Positions 27,041-34,463 are shown, numbered from the stretch's first letter. The stretch: 64,000 bases of DNA from an uncultured bacterium (GCA_938030735.1 CALHIM010000010.1:1-64000), one strand, 5' to 3'. Notes: generated by a model from the letters alone, not told the origin. Program-made: numbers and translations.

Positions 27041-27337
27041 TTAAAGTCCCAAGTTTCCCAAACCGCCCATTAAAGGTTGCATTTTTTCAGCTGCAACTTT
27101 TTGAGCTTCTTCCAAACCATCACGAATCGCAATTTGAATCCAATGTTCAAGTTCTTCAATGTCTTCAAAATCGATCAATTCTGGGTTAAGTTTTACACTT
27201 TTTACTTTTAGCTCACCAGTGAATTGGATTACAACTGCGCCCTCGCCAGCTTCAACTTCAATAATTTCTTTTTTAAGTTCTTTTTGCGCTTTCTGTAGTT
27301 CGCGCACCATTTTCATTTGGTCTTTAATTCCTGCCAT
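27041..27337 (-). CDS. ybaB: YbaB/EbfC nucleoid-associated protein
   Basis: 98 aa, KDQMKMVRELQKAQKELKKEI start with coiled N-terminal helix and the VVIQFTGELKVKSVKLNPEL core, ending in an IRDGLEEAQKVAAEKM helix. It forms dimers that bind DNA. A strong GGAGGA site precedes ATG. In many bacteria it sits between dnaX and recR; here dnaX has moved about 14 kb away. Confidence 0.92.
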   Translation of the reverse strand: MAGIKDQMKMVRELQKAQKELKKEIIEVEAGEGAVVIQFTGELKVKSVKLNPELIDFEDIEELEHWIQIAIRDGLEEAQKVAAEKMQPLMGGLGNLGL

Positions 27338-27394
27338 AATTCCTCCATTTAAAATAATTTACTCTTCTAATTTTATCAAAAAAATGTTTGAAAA

Positions 27395-28822
27395 TCAACC
27401 TCGCCGCAAAACATAAAATCTATCAGCATTATATTTACGGTTTGAAACTAAAATTTTTTTTATGCTATAATTTACTGGAATTTTTACATTTTGGTAGGCT
27501 TCTTTCGAGAGAATTACTTCATAATCTTCAAATTTATTTTTTACTTTTGCCCTTCCTTGACGCTCAAGTGTTTTATAGAAATCTTCTTCATTTTTCGAAA
27601 CCATTAAAATGCGGTTTGAATCTGTTTTCTCAAGTAAAATATCTAAATCTTGACTAAAAGCGGCGAGCGGTTGTGGCGAATATCGATAGCTTAAAGCAAA
27701 GACTGAAAGATTGGTAATTAATAGGTTGAAAACAAAAATCGAAATTGGAATCAATCCAAAAATTCGAGCATAAGGGTTTTTCGGAAAGAGTGCATACCAA
27801 GTGTTAATTAAACCTTGAAGACCTGTAATTGTTAAAATTAAAATTGGCGTAAAAAGAATTGTGATTGTTGTGGGGTTAATAATGCAAACTAAAAGTAGAA
27901 TTATCGTCCAGATATTGATTAAATAGCTTTTTGCGGAATGTTTTGCGATAAATGTAAAATATAGCCCGATTGCGATTAAAATTGAAGTTGCTGGATTAAT
28001 TATTGGCGAAATCATTCCGTTACTGATTGGATTTGAAAAGCCGAAAAGTGCTAAAACCAAGCTTTTGATATTTTCGAAAAGTTTTAACGAGTTTGGAATT
28101 CCAAAAATTATCTTCAAGATTGAAAAATCGAAAAAGATCGAAACTAAAAGTGGTGCAGTTATTGTTAAAAATAATATTAGCGCTGCAATTTTTTGGTAAT
28201 TTGGCAATTTTTTAATAATAAACCGTAAATGTGGATGTACTAAAATTGTAATTAAAAAAGCTAGTGTAATGTAAGAGCTGAGCGGCGTGTAAAAACTAAG
28301 CCCTAAAATTGAAACTAAAGTGAAAATTTGGCGTTTTTTCGGTTCTTTTAGAAATTCCATTCCGCTCCAAATTAGCAAAATTGGGTAAAAAATATAAAGA
28401 ATTTCGCTTGTTCCGTTTTGAGCAATAAAGAAAAACTGACTCGATGTGATTGCGATGATGGAAGCCAAAATAGAGGCGCGTTTCGAAAACCACATTCCTG
28501 AAATTTTCGTTATGAAAAATATTGAACATAGAGAAATCAAAACCGACGGCAATTTAATTGCAAAATTGCTTAAACCAAAAATATCAATGCTAGTTTTTTG
28601 CAAAAATCTAAATGGGAGATCTAGAATATTCTTCGAAAAAATATTTGAAAAGTTTAAGTTTACTGAACTTTTAGCGCTCTCAATTTCCCCGGCAGTTAAT
28701 CCGTTTGGTGCAAAAAATAAAGTATAAATAATTATTGCAAGATAGCTGAGTGATAAAACCCCAACTCCAATTTGGTAACGAAATTTATAAATCCAAAAAT
28801 CGCTAATTTTTAAGTTTTTCAT
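27395..28822 (-). CDS. GT-C type membrane glycosyltransferase
   Basis: 475 aa with about eleven membrane helices and a short C-terminal soluble part. The first extracellular loop has acidic residues (LTAGEIESAK) where ArnT/PMT-type enzymes have the catalytic DE, and loop residues PFRFLQK, SNFAIKLPSVL fit the ArnT/Pmt fold. It would use a lipid-linked sugar on the outer membrane face. Leaderless promoter (TATACT, 7 nt to ATG). The acceptor is unknown. Confidence 0.72.
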   Translation of the reverse strand: MKNLKISDFWIYKFRYQIGVGVLSLSYLAIIIYTLFFAPNGLTAGEIESAKSSVNLNFSNIFSKNILDLPFRFLQKTSIDIFGLSNFAIKLPSVLISLCSIFFITKISGMWFSKRASILASIIAITSSQFFFIAQNGTSEILYIFYPILLIWSGMEFLKEPKKRQIFTLVSILGLSFYTPLSSYITLAFLITILVHPHLRFIIKKLPNYQKIAALILFLTITAPLLVSIFFDFSILKIIFGIPNSLKLFENIKSLVLALFGFSNPISNGMISPIINPATSILIAIGLYFTFIAKHSAKSYLINIWTIILLLVCIINPTTITILFTPILILTITGLQGLINTWYALFPKNPYARIFGLIPISIFVFNLLITNLSVFALSYRYSPQPLAAFSQDLDILLEKTDSNRILMVSKNEEDFYKTLERQGRAKVKNKFEDYEVILSKEAYQNVKIPVNYSIKKILVSNRKYNADRFYVLRRG

Positions 28823-28855
28823 TCTTTTTAGTATATCACATTTATTTTTAAAAAT

Positions 28856-29716
28856 CTACTTCAAGCTCCAAATATTTCCGCCATTGTTTGAGATTAACCC
28901 TTTAATTTCGAGCATTGTTGCAGCTTGATTAAAATCACTCACAGAAAGCCCAGATTTCTTAATTATAGAATCGCTAGCTGTTGTGCCATTTTTTGAAAGA
29001 ATTTCGAGAATTACGTTTTCGGCCGGTGTGTCACCCTGGAAAAGCTTGGTTTGTTTTTCGAAACGGTCTGGAATTAAAAAATCGAGCAGATCTTCTATTG
29101 AAGTTAAAGGATTTGCACCATTCTTAATAAGCTGATTGCAGCCCGCAGAAAGTGGTGAGGTGATATTTCCTGGAACGGCAAAAACTTCCTTTCCTTGATC
29201 GAGGGCATGATTTGCGGTTGAGAGAGTCCCGCTACGCGAAGCAGCTTCAATAATTACTACAGCATCAGCAAGACCTGAAACGATTCTGTTACGTGCTAAA
29301 AACTGCCAAGGTTGGGCTGGCGTTCCATTTGGATATTCGCTTAAAATTGCGCCATTATTTTCAAGAATTCTCTGCCCTAAAGCTTCATGTGAACGCGGAT
29401 AAATTTTATCAACACCATTTGCAAGAACTGCCAGAGTAATTCCACCACTATCAAGAGCTGCCCGATGTGCAACCGAGTCAATCCCTAAAGCCAAACCACT
29501 CACAACCACAATGCCGTTTTTCGCGCATTCGCTGGCAATTTTGGCTGCAACTTCTTTACCATAAGCGCTCGGCTTGCGAGTTCCTACAATCGCTACGGTT
29601 TTGATCCTTTCTGGAGGCAACTGCCCTCTCATAAAAAGCTGCTTTGGTGAGTCTGGAATATGCTGTAAATCTTTTAAATAATCTAATGATGTAGGTTTAA
29701 TTTTAACAATTTCCAT
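28856..29716 (-). CDS. dprA: DNA-processing protein DprA
   Basis: 286 aa. Rossmann core: VAIVGTRKPSAYG, VSGLALGIDSVAHRAAL, FLARNRIVSGLADAVVIIEA and GTLSTANHALDQGKEVFAVPG, all standard for DprA. A C-terminal winged helix (ILEILSKNGTTASDSIIKKSGLSVSDFNQ) is present. It protects incoming single strands and loads RecA in natural transformation, so it is the clearest competence gene here. The RNA gene next to it is divergent. Confidence 0.96.
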   Translation of the reverse strand: MEIVKIKPTSLDYLKDLQHIPDSPKQLFMRGQLPPERIKTVAIVGTRKPSAYGKEVAAKIASECAKNGIVVVSGLALGIDSVAHRAALDSGGITLAVLANGVDKIYPRSHEALGQRILENNGAILSEYPNGTPAQPWQFLARNRIVSGLADAVVIIEAASRSGTLSTANHALDQGKEVFAVPGNITSPLSAGCNQLIKNGANPLTSIEDLLDFLIPDRFEKQTKLFQGDTPAENVILEILSKNGTTASDSIIKKSGLSVSDFNQAATMLEIKGLISNNGGNIWSLK

Positions 29717-29733
29717 AAAATTCTAAAATATTG

Positions 29734-29762
29734 TTGACATTATTGTAAGTTTATGATAATAT
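29734..29762 (+). promoter_or_regulatory. Consensus promoter of the ncRNA
   Basis: TTGACA (29734-29739), 17 bp, TAATAT (29757-29762). It points away from dprA into a region with no protein frame. Confidence 0.85.
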
Positions 29763-29768
29763 ATAAAT

Positions 29769-30027
29769 ATTGATAAAATAATTTAAAAATTTGTCAATGA
29801 AACTTAAATCTATTGTTATAGTGTGCGATATAGTCTTAATAATTCTTTGTCCCTCCTTTATATACTATAAGAATTATAAATATTGCACATAGTAACCTCT
29901 TTGACCGGCGAGCCCTTTGTTGAATTTTGGTGGGTTTTCAGCTTCGAATTTTTCGAGCCTTAGCGGGTGCGTCGAAGAGATAAAAAACCGCCTAAGCGAT
30001 GCCCACCCGTGCTTAGGCGGTTTTTTT
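29769..30027 (+). ncRNA. Structured non-coding RNA, family unknown (about 260 nt)
   Basis: Bounded by a near-perfect promoter and a 16-bp terminator stem (29982-29997 with 30011-30026, then Ts). Domain 1: a long hairpin with TGTGCGATAT / ATATTGCACA and ATAATTCTT / AAGAATTAT (about 29821-29890). Domain 2: CTCTTTGAC (29897-29905) pairs with GTCGAAGAG (29971-29979), enclosing a TCGAA-TTT-TTCGA hairpin. The terminator loop GATGCCCACCCGT can pair with CGGGTG (29964-29969) or GGTGGG (near 29930). SRP RNA, RNase P and tmRNA signature motifs are absent; a 6S-like role is possible but not shown. Confidence 0.6.
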
Positions 30028-30144
30028 ATGTTATAATATTAAAATATATATTAATTTTGTCAATGTGCTTAAGGTTAATAATTAACACACCTATTTTAAC
30101 ATAAGCGATTATATTTAGCAAGTTTTCGAAAAAGCAAACAAATT
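30028..30144. other. Gap without a gene
   Basis: AT-rich, with one TTTCGAAA at about 30123; no open frame or promoter that I trust. Confidence 0.6.
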
Positions 30145-30183
30145 AAAAATCGTGCGACCTCGCAATAGTTTCGCACGATTTTT
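30145..30183 (-). terminator. Terminator of the gene at 30209
   Basis: Stem AAAAATCGTGCGA / TCGCACGATTTTT, 13 bp, near the stop codon. Confidence 0.85.
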
Positions 30184-30208
30184 AACTAATATAAATCTCT
30201 CAAATTTT

Positions 30209-30727
30209 TTAGAATGAAGCCTCGACCGCAGCCCAAGTGGTGTCGGTGTTGTCTTCTGGAATGATAATTGTGACCTGGTCACCAACTTGAAGGCGGAAAT
30301 AAGTCACGCTTGCAAGCAAAATTTTATATTCGTTGCCGCCTGCTTCAACGAAGAACGAACCGTCGTGATTGATGAGCGTTCCGATAATTTGTTTTCGCGG
30401 AACTGGACCAATTTGCTTATAAATAAACCCACCATCTTCATTGATTGTAAGCTTCAAAATATCGCCCTCCACAAGCTTTGATTTCGAAGCGTAATTTGCT
30501 GGAACTGGGTAATTTTTGCCATCTGGACCAATCATAGTTTGACCATCGAAGACACCTTCAATAACTTTGCCATGAGGGCTTTCGATGATGGAATTGCTTG
30601 GAGCCGTCACGGTATTATCTTCACCGCTAATGCTTATTAGCAATTCTTTGGCTGCCGCAAGATTCGTTTCCGCTTCTTGAATCAAGCTTTTTAGCCGTTT
30701 TACTTGTTTTTCTGGTAATTCAGACAT
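30209..30727 (-). CDS. Conserved-looking hypothetical protein (172 aa)
   Basis: An N-terminal helix (about 3-35, KQVKRLKSLIQEAETNLAAAKELL) that could form a coiled coil, then a beta-rich part with two similar barrel-like units (GKVIEGVFDGQTMIGPDGKNYPVPANY and RKQIIGTLINHDGSFFVEAGGNEYKIL) ending in VGDQVTIIIPED. No Cys and no membrane segment. The layout suggests an RNA- or protein-binding scaffold, but I do not recognise the family. GAGGA site 4 nt before ATG. Confidence 0.75.
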   Translation of the reverse strand: MSELPEKQVKRLKSLIQEAETNLAAAKELLISISGEDNTVTAPSNSIIESPHGKVIEGVFDGQTMIGPDGKNYPVPANYASKSKLVEGDILKLTINEDGGFIYKQIGPVPRKQIIGTLINHDGSFFVEAGGNEYKILLASVTYFRLQVGDQVTIIIPEDNTDTTWAAVEASF

Positions 30728-30935
30728 ATTCCTCGCATTTTCCTTGTCTGTTTTCTTTTGATATTATCTTCTAAATTCTATCACGAATTAACCTAAAAGT
30801 CAATATTTTTGCATAATTTTAAGCTAATTTTAAGTTTTCCACAATTTTTAATCTGTTAAATGTGGGATGTTGTAATTTTTACAGAAATGCTTATGCTTAA
30901 AAATAAAATTTTAGCATTGAATTTTATTTAAAATT

Positions 30936-30957
30936 AAAAACCCTGTTTCAGGGTTTT
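30936..30957 (-). terminator. Terminator of the 30961-31528 pair
   Basis: Stem AAAACCCTG / CAGGGTTTT with loop AAA and a T run on the minus strand. Confidence 0.8.
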
Positions 30958-30960
30958 ATT

Positions 30961-31206
30961 TTAAAATGACTGGGGCTTCCAATTATGTTTGTAGATTGTC
31001 AACAAATGGCCGATTATGTCGACCTCGTAGACTTCTCCTAGTCTTTCAAAGCAGAAGTCAGTTTGATTATTGTCTCCAGTTAGACAATGTTCTTTAATGT
31101 GGTCCCAGAGGTTCGGGACTTTTTCCTTAGGAAATGTCTCTGAAGGATTCTCTTTTGTCGATGCTCTTAATTCTTCTAAAGCCTTTCCGTTTATATTATA
31201 GCTCAT
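30961..31206 (-). CDS. Hypothetical protein (81 aa)
   Basis: Small soluble protein with two Cys (EHCLTGD, TDFCFERLG) and an aromatic C-terminus (GHLLTIYKHNWKP). Its start overlaps the end of the upstream gene by 11 bp and uses a GAGGAGG site inside that gene, so the two are translationally coupled. Family unknown. Confidence 0.65.
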   Translation of the reverse strand: MSYNINGKALEELRASTKENPSETFPKEKVPNLWDHIKEHCLTGDNNQTDFCFERLGEVYEVDIIGHLLTIYKHNWKPQSF

Positions 31207-31528
31207 TTTCTTCCTCCTCTAATTTTGTAACTTCAATTATGCCGTTTTCTAAAAACTCAATACTGAATTTTCTTTCTTTCGAATATTGAAAGCTATCGAA
31301 AATCTCAAATCCAGTAACATTTTTATTTTGTTTGAATAAGCTACGGATTCGCGATAATTCCTCGAAAACTTCTTTTCGAAGAGCTATTTTTTCGTCCTCA
31401 ACTAAAACCGTTCCTGTGCGATTCGACCCATCAATTGCGTTTAAGTCTCGCATAAGTTTATCGCTGTCGCCATCATAAAGAAATTCATCACCAGCAGAAG
31501 TGCGAATAGAAAAAATATAATAAGCCAT
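31196..31528 (-). CDS. Hypothetical protein (110 aa), paralogue of 31646-32005
   Basis: An N-terminal beta strand (YYIFSIRTSAGDEFLYDG), a helix, then a segment DKLMRDLNAIDGSNRTGTVLVEDEKIALRKEVFEEL that lines up with RIVKNLETLLEGK...VLMEEVFDIF in the neighbouring protein. The acidic tail ends KLEEEENEL. AGAGGA site before ATG. Function unknown. Confidence 0.68.
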   Translation of the reverse strand: MAYYIFSIRTSAGDEFLYDGDSDKLMRDLNAIDGSNRTGTVLVEDEKIALRKEVFEELSRIRSLFKQNKNVTGFEIFDSFQYSKERKFSIEFLENGIIEVTKLEEEENEL

Positions 31529-31608
31529 AATTAATTCCTCTTTCTAATGTGCTACTCAAACGAGCACTTTTAATATTATACAACTTTTTTAAAGAAAAAT
31601 CAAGAATA

Positions 31609-31634
31609 AAAAAATCCCCGCAAAATTGCGAGGT
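31609..31634 (-). terminator. Terminator of the gene at 31646
   Basis: Minus-strand stem CCTCGC / GCGGGG followed by a long T run. Confidence 0.7.
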
Positions 31635-31645
31635 TCCACATTAAT

Positions 31646-32005
31646 TTAATTCGAACGAATTCTTTTGATTTCAATACTGTCACCTCTTCGACAGTAAATT
31701 TGGAAACCATTGTTTTCGCCTGAATTTTGAAATATTTTATAGTAATAAGCTGAATCGTTAATGCTCTGTTCTTCGAAAATATCGAAGACTTCTTCCATTA
31801 GCACTAGTCTATCACTAAAAATATTGACTCCAGCCGTTATTCTAAGAGAATCCTTTCCCTCAAGGAGCGTTTCGAGATTTTTCACGATTCGCTCTGCAGA
31901 TTCACCTTCGATTTTAACGGGTTTGATTTTGTTGAGCTCAACCGAAAGCTGTTTTTCGCTTACGGTATTCTCAACCACTTTCACAAAAATGCTACTCATA
32001 TGCAT
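31646..32005 (-). CDS. Hypothetical protein (119 aa), paralogue of 31196-31528
   Basis: Starts with a beta strand (MSSIFVKVVENTVSEKQL), then a helix and the shared segment described for its neighbour; ends in a beta hairpin (GFQIYCRRGDSIEIKRIRSN). The start is the ATG 6 nt after GGAGG; a second ATG lies two codons later. A perfect 16-bp palindrome covers the start codon. Function unknown. Confidence 0.65.
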   Translation of the reverse strand: MHMSSIFVKVVENTVSEKQLSVELNKIKPVKIEGESAERIVKNLETLLEGKDSLRITAGVNIFSDRLVLMEEVFDIFEEQSINDSAYYYKIFQNSGENNGFQIYCRRGDSIEIKRIRSN

Positions 32006-32010
32006 ATGAG
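31995..32010. repeat. 16-bp palindrome over a start codon
   Basis: CTCATATGCATATGAG is its own reverse complement and includes both possible ATG codons of the gene at 32005. It could be a protein-binding site or form a hairpin that hides the start. Confidence 0.7.
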
Positions 32011-32109
32011 CCCTCCATAAGCTATAGATTTCGGATTTTAATAAACACCGATGAGCTTATTGTTTAAATTTTATAACAAGATTTTTTAAAATGCAAGCTT
32101 GAGCGAAAT

Positions 32110-32135
32110 AAAAAAAGCCGCGTTTTTGCGACTTT
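32110..32135 (-). terminator. Terminator of the gene at 32141
   Basis: Minus-strand stem AGTCGC / GCGGCT followed by seven Ts. Confidence 0.7.
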
Positions 32136-32140
32136 GAGGT

Positions 32141-32554
32141 TTAGAGAACTCTATTCTTTAAAAACGGGGGAATTTCGAGTTCATCTTTTAATAAATATCT
32201 TCCAAAAGGTTTTTTACTGATTTTATCGCTGAAAAATTCTTCTGGAGTTGAAAGATCTTCTTCAATCCGATGTGGAATTTCTTCGCCGCAAAGCATTTTT
32301 ACGACTTTGAAATCTAAATTAGCCCACACGGCAATTTTTTTAACTTTTCGATGCGTTATGGATCTTTTTAATGAAACGCCGCCAAGATAAACAATCTCCG
32401 CTGATCCGCGGATCTCGATAATTGCCTTATTCAGATCATATGTTGAGTCGGGCTCTATGCGGATAATTTTATCTCCGTCCGCTTCAAGCCTAAGTGGTGT
32501 TCCGGTTTTTATTGATTGAAAAAGTGCATCTTGTAAGAAAAGCTGTTGGTTCAT
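32141..32554 (-). CDS. Hypothetical protein (137 aa)
   Basis: Start at 32554 is chosen for AGGAGG 6 nt upstream; a nine-codon longer frame is dropped. The middle is beta-rich with RLEADGDKIIRIEPDSTYDLNKAIIEIRGSAEIVYLGGVSLKR, then a short helix with a lone Cys (KMLCGEEIPHRIEED). No membrane segment. Not recognised. It belongs to the run of small monocistronic genes at 31-32.6 kb. Confidence 0.68.
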   Translation of the reverse strand: MNQQLFLQDALFQSIKTGTPLRLEADGDKIIRIEPDSTYDLNKAIIEIRGSAEIVYLGGVSLKRSITHRKVKKIAVWANLDFKVVKMLCGEEIPHRIEEDLSTPEEFFSDKISKKPFGRYLLKDELEIPPFLKNRVL

Positions 32555-32651
32555 TCGAATCCTCCTAAATAAAATTTCCAAGCAAAAGCTTAGACAACTA
32601 AATTATAGCAGAAAATATTAGTTTTGTCAATAAAAGGTTTTCGAAAAGCTC

Positions 32652-32680
32652 TTGAAAAGCATTATTTTTTTTGATATAAT
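32652..32680 (+). promoter_or_regulatory. Promoter of tRNA-Gln
   Basis: TTGAAA (32652-32657), 17 bp, TATAAT (32675-32680), 10 bases before the tRNA. Confidence 0.85.
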
Positions 32681-32690
32681 TGAAAAGTAT

Positions 32691-32765
32691 TGGGATGTCG
32701 CCAAGTGGTAAGGCAGCGGGTTCTGGTCCCGCCATTCGGGGGTTCGAATCCCTCCATCCCAGCCA
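32691..32765 (+). tRNA. tRNA-Gln (anticodon CTG)
   Basis: Acceptor TGGGATG / CATCCCA, anticodon stem GCGGG / CCCGC with loop TTCTGGT giving CTG, T arm GGGGGTTCGAATCCCTC, discriminator G and an encoded CCA. Confidence 0.95.
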
Positions 32766-32805
32766 AGATGAAATGTTTATTGTAAACACTTTGTCTTGGC
32801 TTTTT
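32761..32805 (+). terminator. Terminator that uses the tRNA-Gln 3' end
   Basis: AGCCAAGA, which includes the last five tRNA bases (the discriminator and CCA are inside it), pairs with TCTTGGCT followed by TTTTT. The inner loop has a second hairpin (GTTTA / TAAAC). Confidence 0.7.
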
Positions 32806-32830
32806 AATTATATAGAAAAAGATAAGACCA

Positions 32831-32868
32831 AAAGAGTGCAGTGTTGTGGCGACGCTGCACTCTTTTTT
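32831..32868 (+). terminator. Second terminator downstream of tRNA-Gln
   Basis: 11-bp stem AAAGAGTGCAG / CTGCACTCTTT with a T run. Confidence 0.75.
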
Positions 32869-33037
32869 GTTATACGAATTGAGGGGACTTTGGTTTTAAG
32901 CCTCTTCATCAGTCTAGCAAAAACCTGACAATAGGTGTGTTTATTAACAATCTGGCAGCTATAAATTAAAAAACTAAGAACAGAACCATAAAAAAAAGTA
33001 AAGATTAAAGATTGCGAGCCAATAGTTCAAAGGTTCA
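32869..33037. other. Gap without a gene
   Basis: No start, ribosome site or repeat that I can support. Confidence 0.5.
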
Positions 33038-33241
33038 TTAATTCATAATCTCCATCTGTTCAGATTCAGAGTCAGTTGTAGCCATTCTCTTTTTTAAATT
33101 GTTCAGCACTCTTATATTCTCAATCGAATCTAACTGTTCACCTGCACCAGCCTTGCGGACTGTAAAATTATTTCCGTTTATTTCTACCTCTTTAGTCTTA
33201 TTTTTTATATACTTTTCAGTGTTAATCGAAATTTTCGATAT
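33038..33241 (-). CDS. Small protein with apparent AUA start (67 aa)
   Basis: An intact frame encodes SKISINTEKYIKNKTKEVEINGNNFTVRKAG... ending SESEQMEIMN. A full Shine-Dalgarno site AAAGGAG lies 5 nt before ATA at 33239-33241. No ATG, GTG or TTG lies in frame anywhere near that site; the first Met is codon 53. The protein is hydrophilic and would pass for a phage-type structural accessory protein, but I do not recognise it. It is divergent from another gene with the same kind of start. Confidence 0.6.
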   Translation of the reverse strand: MSKISINTEKYIKNKTKEVEINGNNFTVRKAGAGEQLDSIENIRVLNNLKKRMATTDSESEQMEIMN

Positions 33242-33305
33242 ACAAACTCCTTTGTTTAGTTTTATATACTCATATATTAAACTTAAATAGTCGAGTCCTT
33301 GAAAT

Positions 33306-33335
33306 CATTCCTTTTTCAGTGTATTATATCTATAT
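33306..33335 (+). promoter_or_regulatory. Promoter of the AUA-start membrane protein
   Basis: TTGAAA, 17 bp, TATTAT on the plus strand (about 33302-33330), giving a leader of about 20-25 nt with an AAAGGA site. Confidence 0.6.
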
Positions 33336-33356
33336 AAATTTAATGAAAGGATCTAT

Positions 33357-33866
33357 ATACTAGAGAAAATTACTGGTCAAAAAACTTTTAAAGATGCATT
33401 TAAAAAAGTTGCTTGGTTCAGGTTTACGATTATAATAACTATAGCAGTATTTCTAATCATTGGGGTTATTGAGGCAATAAATAATCCAGTTAAACCGACT
33501 AAACCAGTTAACAACACACCAACAACTAAAGCTCAGAGCACCACTACTTCGCCAAAAATAGAGAAAAATAAAAGCTACACTACCAGCTCTGGTATCCAAT
33601 TTAGAATCCATAAAATAACAGATTTAGCTAATCAGAAATACTATAACATACACGCATCAATTTCAAAAAACAACCCGTTATGGCATGACCAAGCTAAAGA
33701 AATTATTAAATTCTTATCTGAACAAACAGGCCAAAAAGATTTATCTGTTGCTATCGTAGAACAATCAACTGGAACAGATTTACTCAACTGGAATACAGGC
33801 AAAAATAAAACCATTTATTATACTTTCCCAGTTGATCGTAATGAATCGGAAGTTTTCGAGCTATAG
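33357..33866 (+). CDS. Membrane-anchored protein with apparent AUA start (169 aa)
   Basis: An uninterrupted frame to TAG at 33866. The order is a basic cytoplasmic start (ITGQKTFKDAFKKVAWFR), one membrane helix (FTIIITIAVFLIIGVIEAI), a Thr/Pro/Lys-rich linker, and an outer domain of about 110 residues ending in IYYTFPVDRNESEVFEL. The whole frame contains no Met, and no GTG or TTG at its head. AAAGGA sits 5 nt before ATA at 33357, so ATA is the likely start unless an ATG was mutated. Followed after 32 nt by a plus-strand gene. It contains none of the TTCGAA words. Confidence 0.68.
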   Translation: MLEKITGQKTFKDAFKKVAWFRFTIIITIAVFLIIGVIEAINNPVKPTKPVNNTPTTKAQSTTTSPKIEKNKSYTTSSGIQFRIHKITDLANQKYYNIHASISKNNPLWHDQAKEIIKFLSEQTGQKDLSVAIVEQSTGTDLLNWNTGKNKTIYYTFPVDRNESEVFEL

Positions 33867-33898
33867 ACAATAAAATAACTAAATAAATTATTTATATT

Positions 33899-34336
33899 AT
33901 GAATTTTATAGACAAACTAAGAATTAAAAACCTAAATATGCGCCAATATGTTTTAGGCAACTACGATGGCGATTTCGAAGGAATAGAAGAAATAGTCACT
34001 AAAGCTCGTCTTAAAATTACTTATAATGGTGGCGTAGAGCTTCAATTTTCATATGGTTCAGCTTTTAAATATGAAACTGTGCAAGCTTTTTCTTGGGAAG
34101 AAATTAAAGGATTTGACTATCGCCAAATTAAAGATTCTGCAGGCAAAAAGGCTAAATACATTTTCGAAAACATGCTTTACACCACAAAAGGAACCCTAGT
34201 ATTAAGGGGTGAATATACCAAAGGTGGTAAAATGGGCTCAAATACTTACACTTATGACAGTTTGCTAATGGCCGCTACTAGCGCTAAGAATCGAGTTAAT
34301 GCTTGCTTGAAATTACATAAAAAATACGCCGACTAA
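33899..34336 (+). CDS. Hypothetical protein (145 aa)
   Basis: Soluble. Beta-rich middle (KARLKITYNGGVELQFSYGSAFKYETVQAFSWEEIKGFDY) and a helical C-terminus (LLMAATSAKNRVNACLKLHKKY). The layout recalls a PH-like barrel closed by a helix, but that is only a visual impression. No clear ribosome site; it may be co-transcribed with the AUA-start gene before it. Two TTCGAA words are present. Confidence 0.65.
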   Translation: MNFIDKLRIKNLNMRQYVLGNYDGDFEGIEEIVTKARLKITYNGGVELQFSYGSAFKYETVQAFSWEEIKGFDYRQIKDSAGKKAKYIFENMLYTTKGTLVLRGEYTKGGKMGSNTYTYDSLLMAATSAKNRVNACLKLHKKYAD

Positions 34337-34352
34337 ACTATTTTTCAATATC

Positions 34353-34385
34353 AAAAAACGCCCCCGATAAATAAGGGCGTTTTTC
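34353..34385 (+). terminator. Terminator of the gene at 33899
   Basis: Stem AAAACGCCC / GGGCGTTTT with a T run. Confidence 0.85.
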
Positions 34386-34463
34386 ATATCTATTTTTTAC
34401 CCAACTATCGCTTTTGTTCGTTGTGTCGCAACATCATAGATCGACTTTTGCTTTGGTTCTGAT

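Noticed and set aside
29769..29900. Minus-strand 30-codon hydrophobic frame after an AAAGGAGG, a possible type I toxin opposite the ncRNA
   Set aside because: The only available start is ATT at poor spacing and no minus promoter is clear.
29769..30027. Assignment of the ncRNA to SRP RNA, RNase P RNA or tmRNA
   Set aside because: The GGAAG/AGCAG loop of SRP RNA, the conserved P4 parts of RNase P RNA and a tRNA-like domain with a tag frame are all absent.
32598..32928. Open frames on both strands over tRNA-Gln
   Set aside because: They are read through the tRNA and its terminator; the tRNA fold and promoter explain the sequence.
33099..33290. Plus-strand 63-codon ORF
   Set aside because: It lies antisense to the minus-strand AUA-start gene, which has a ribosome site and better coding character.
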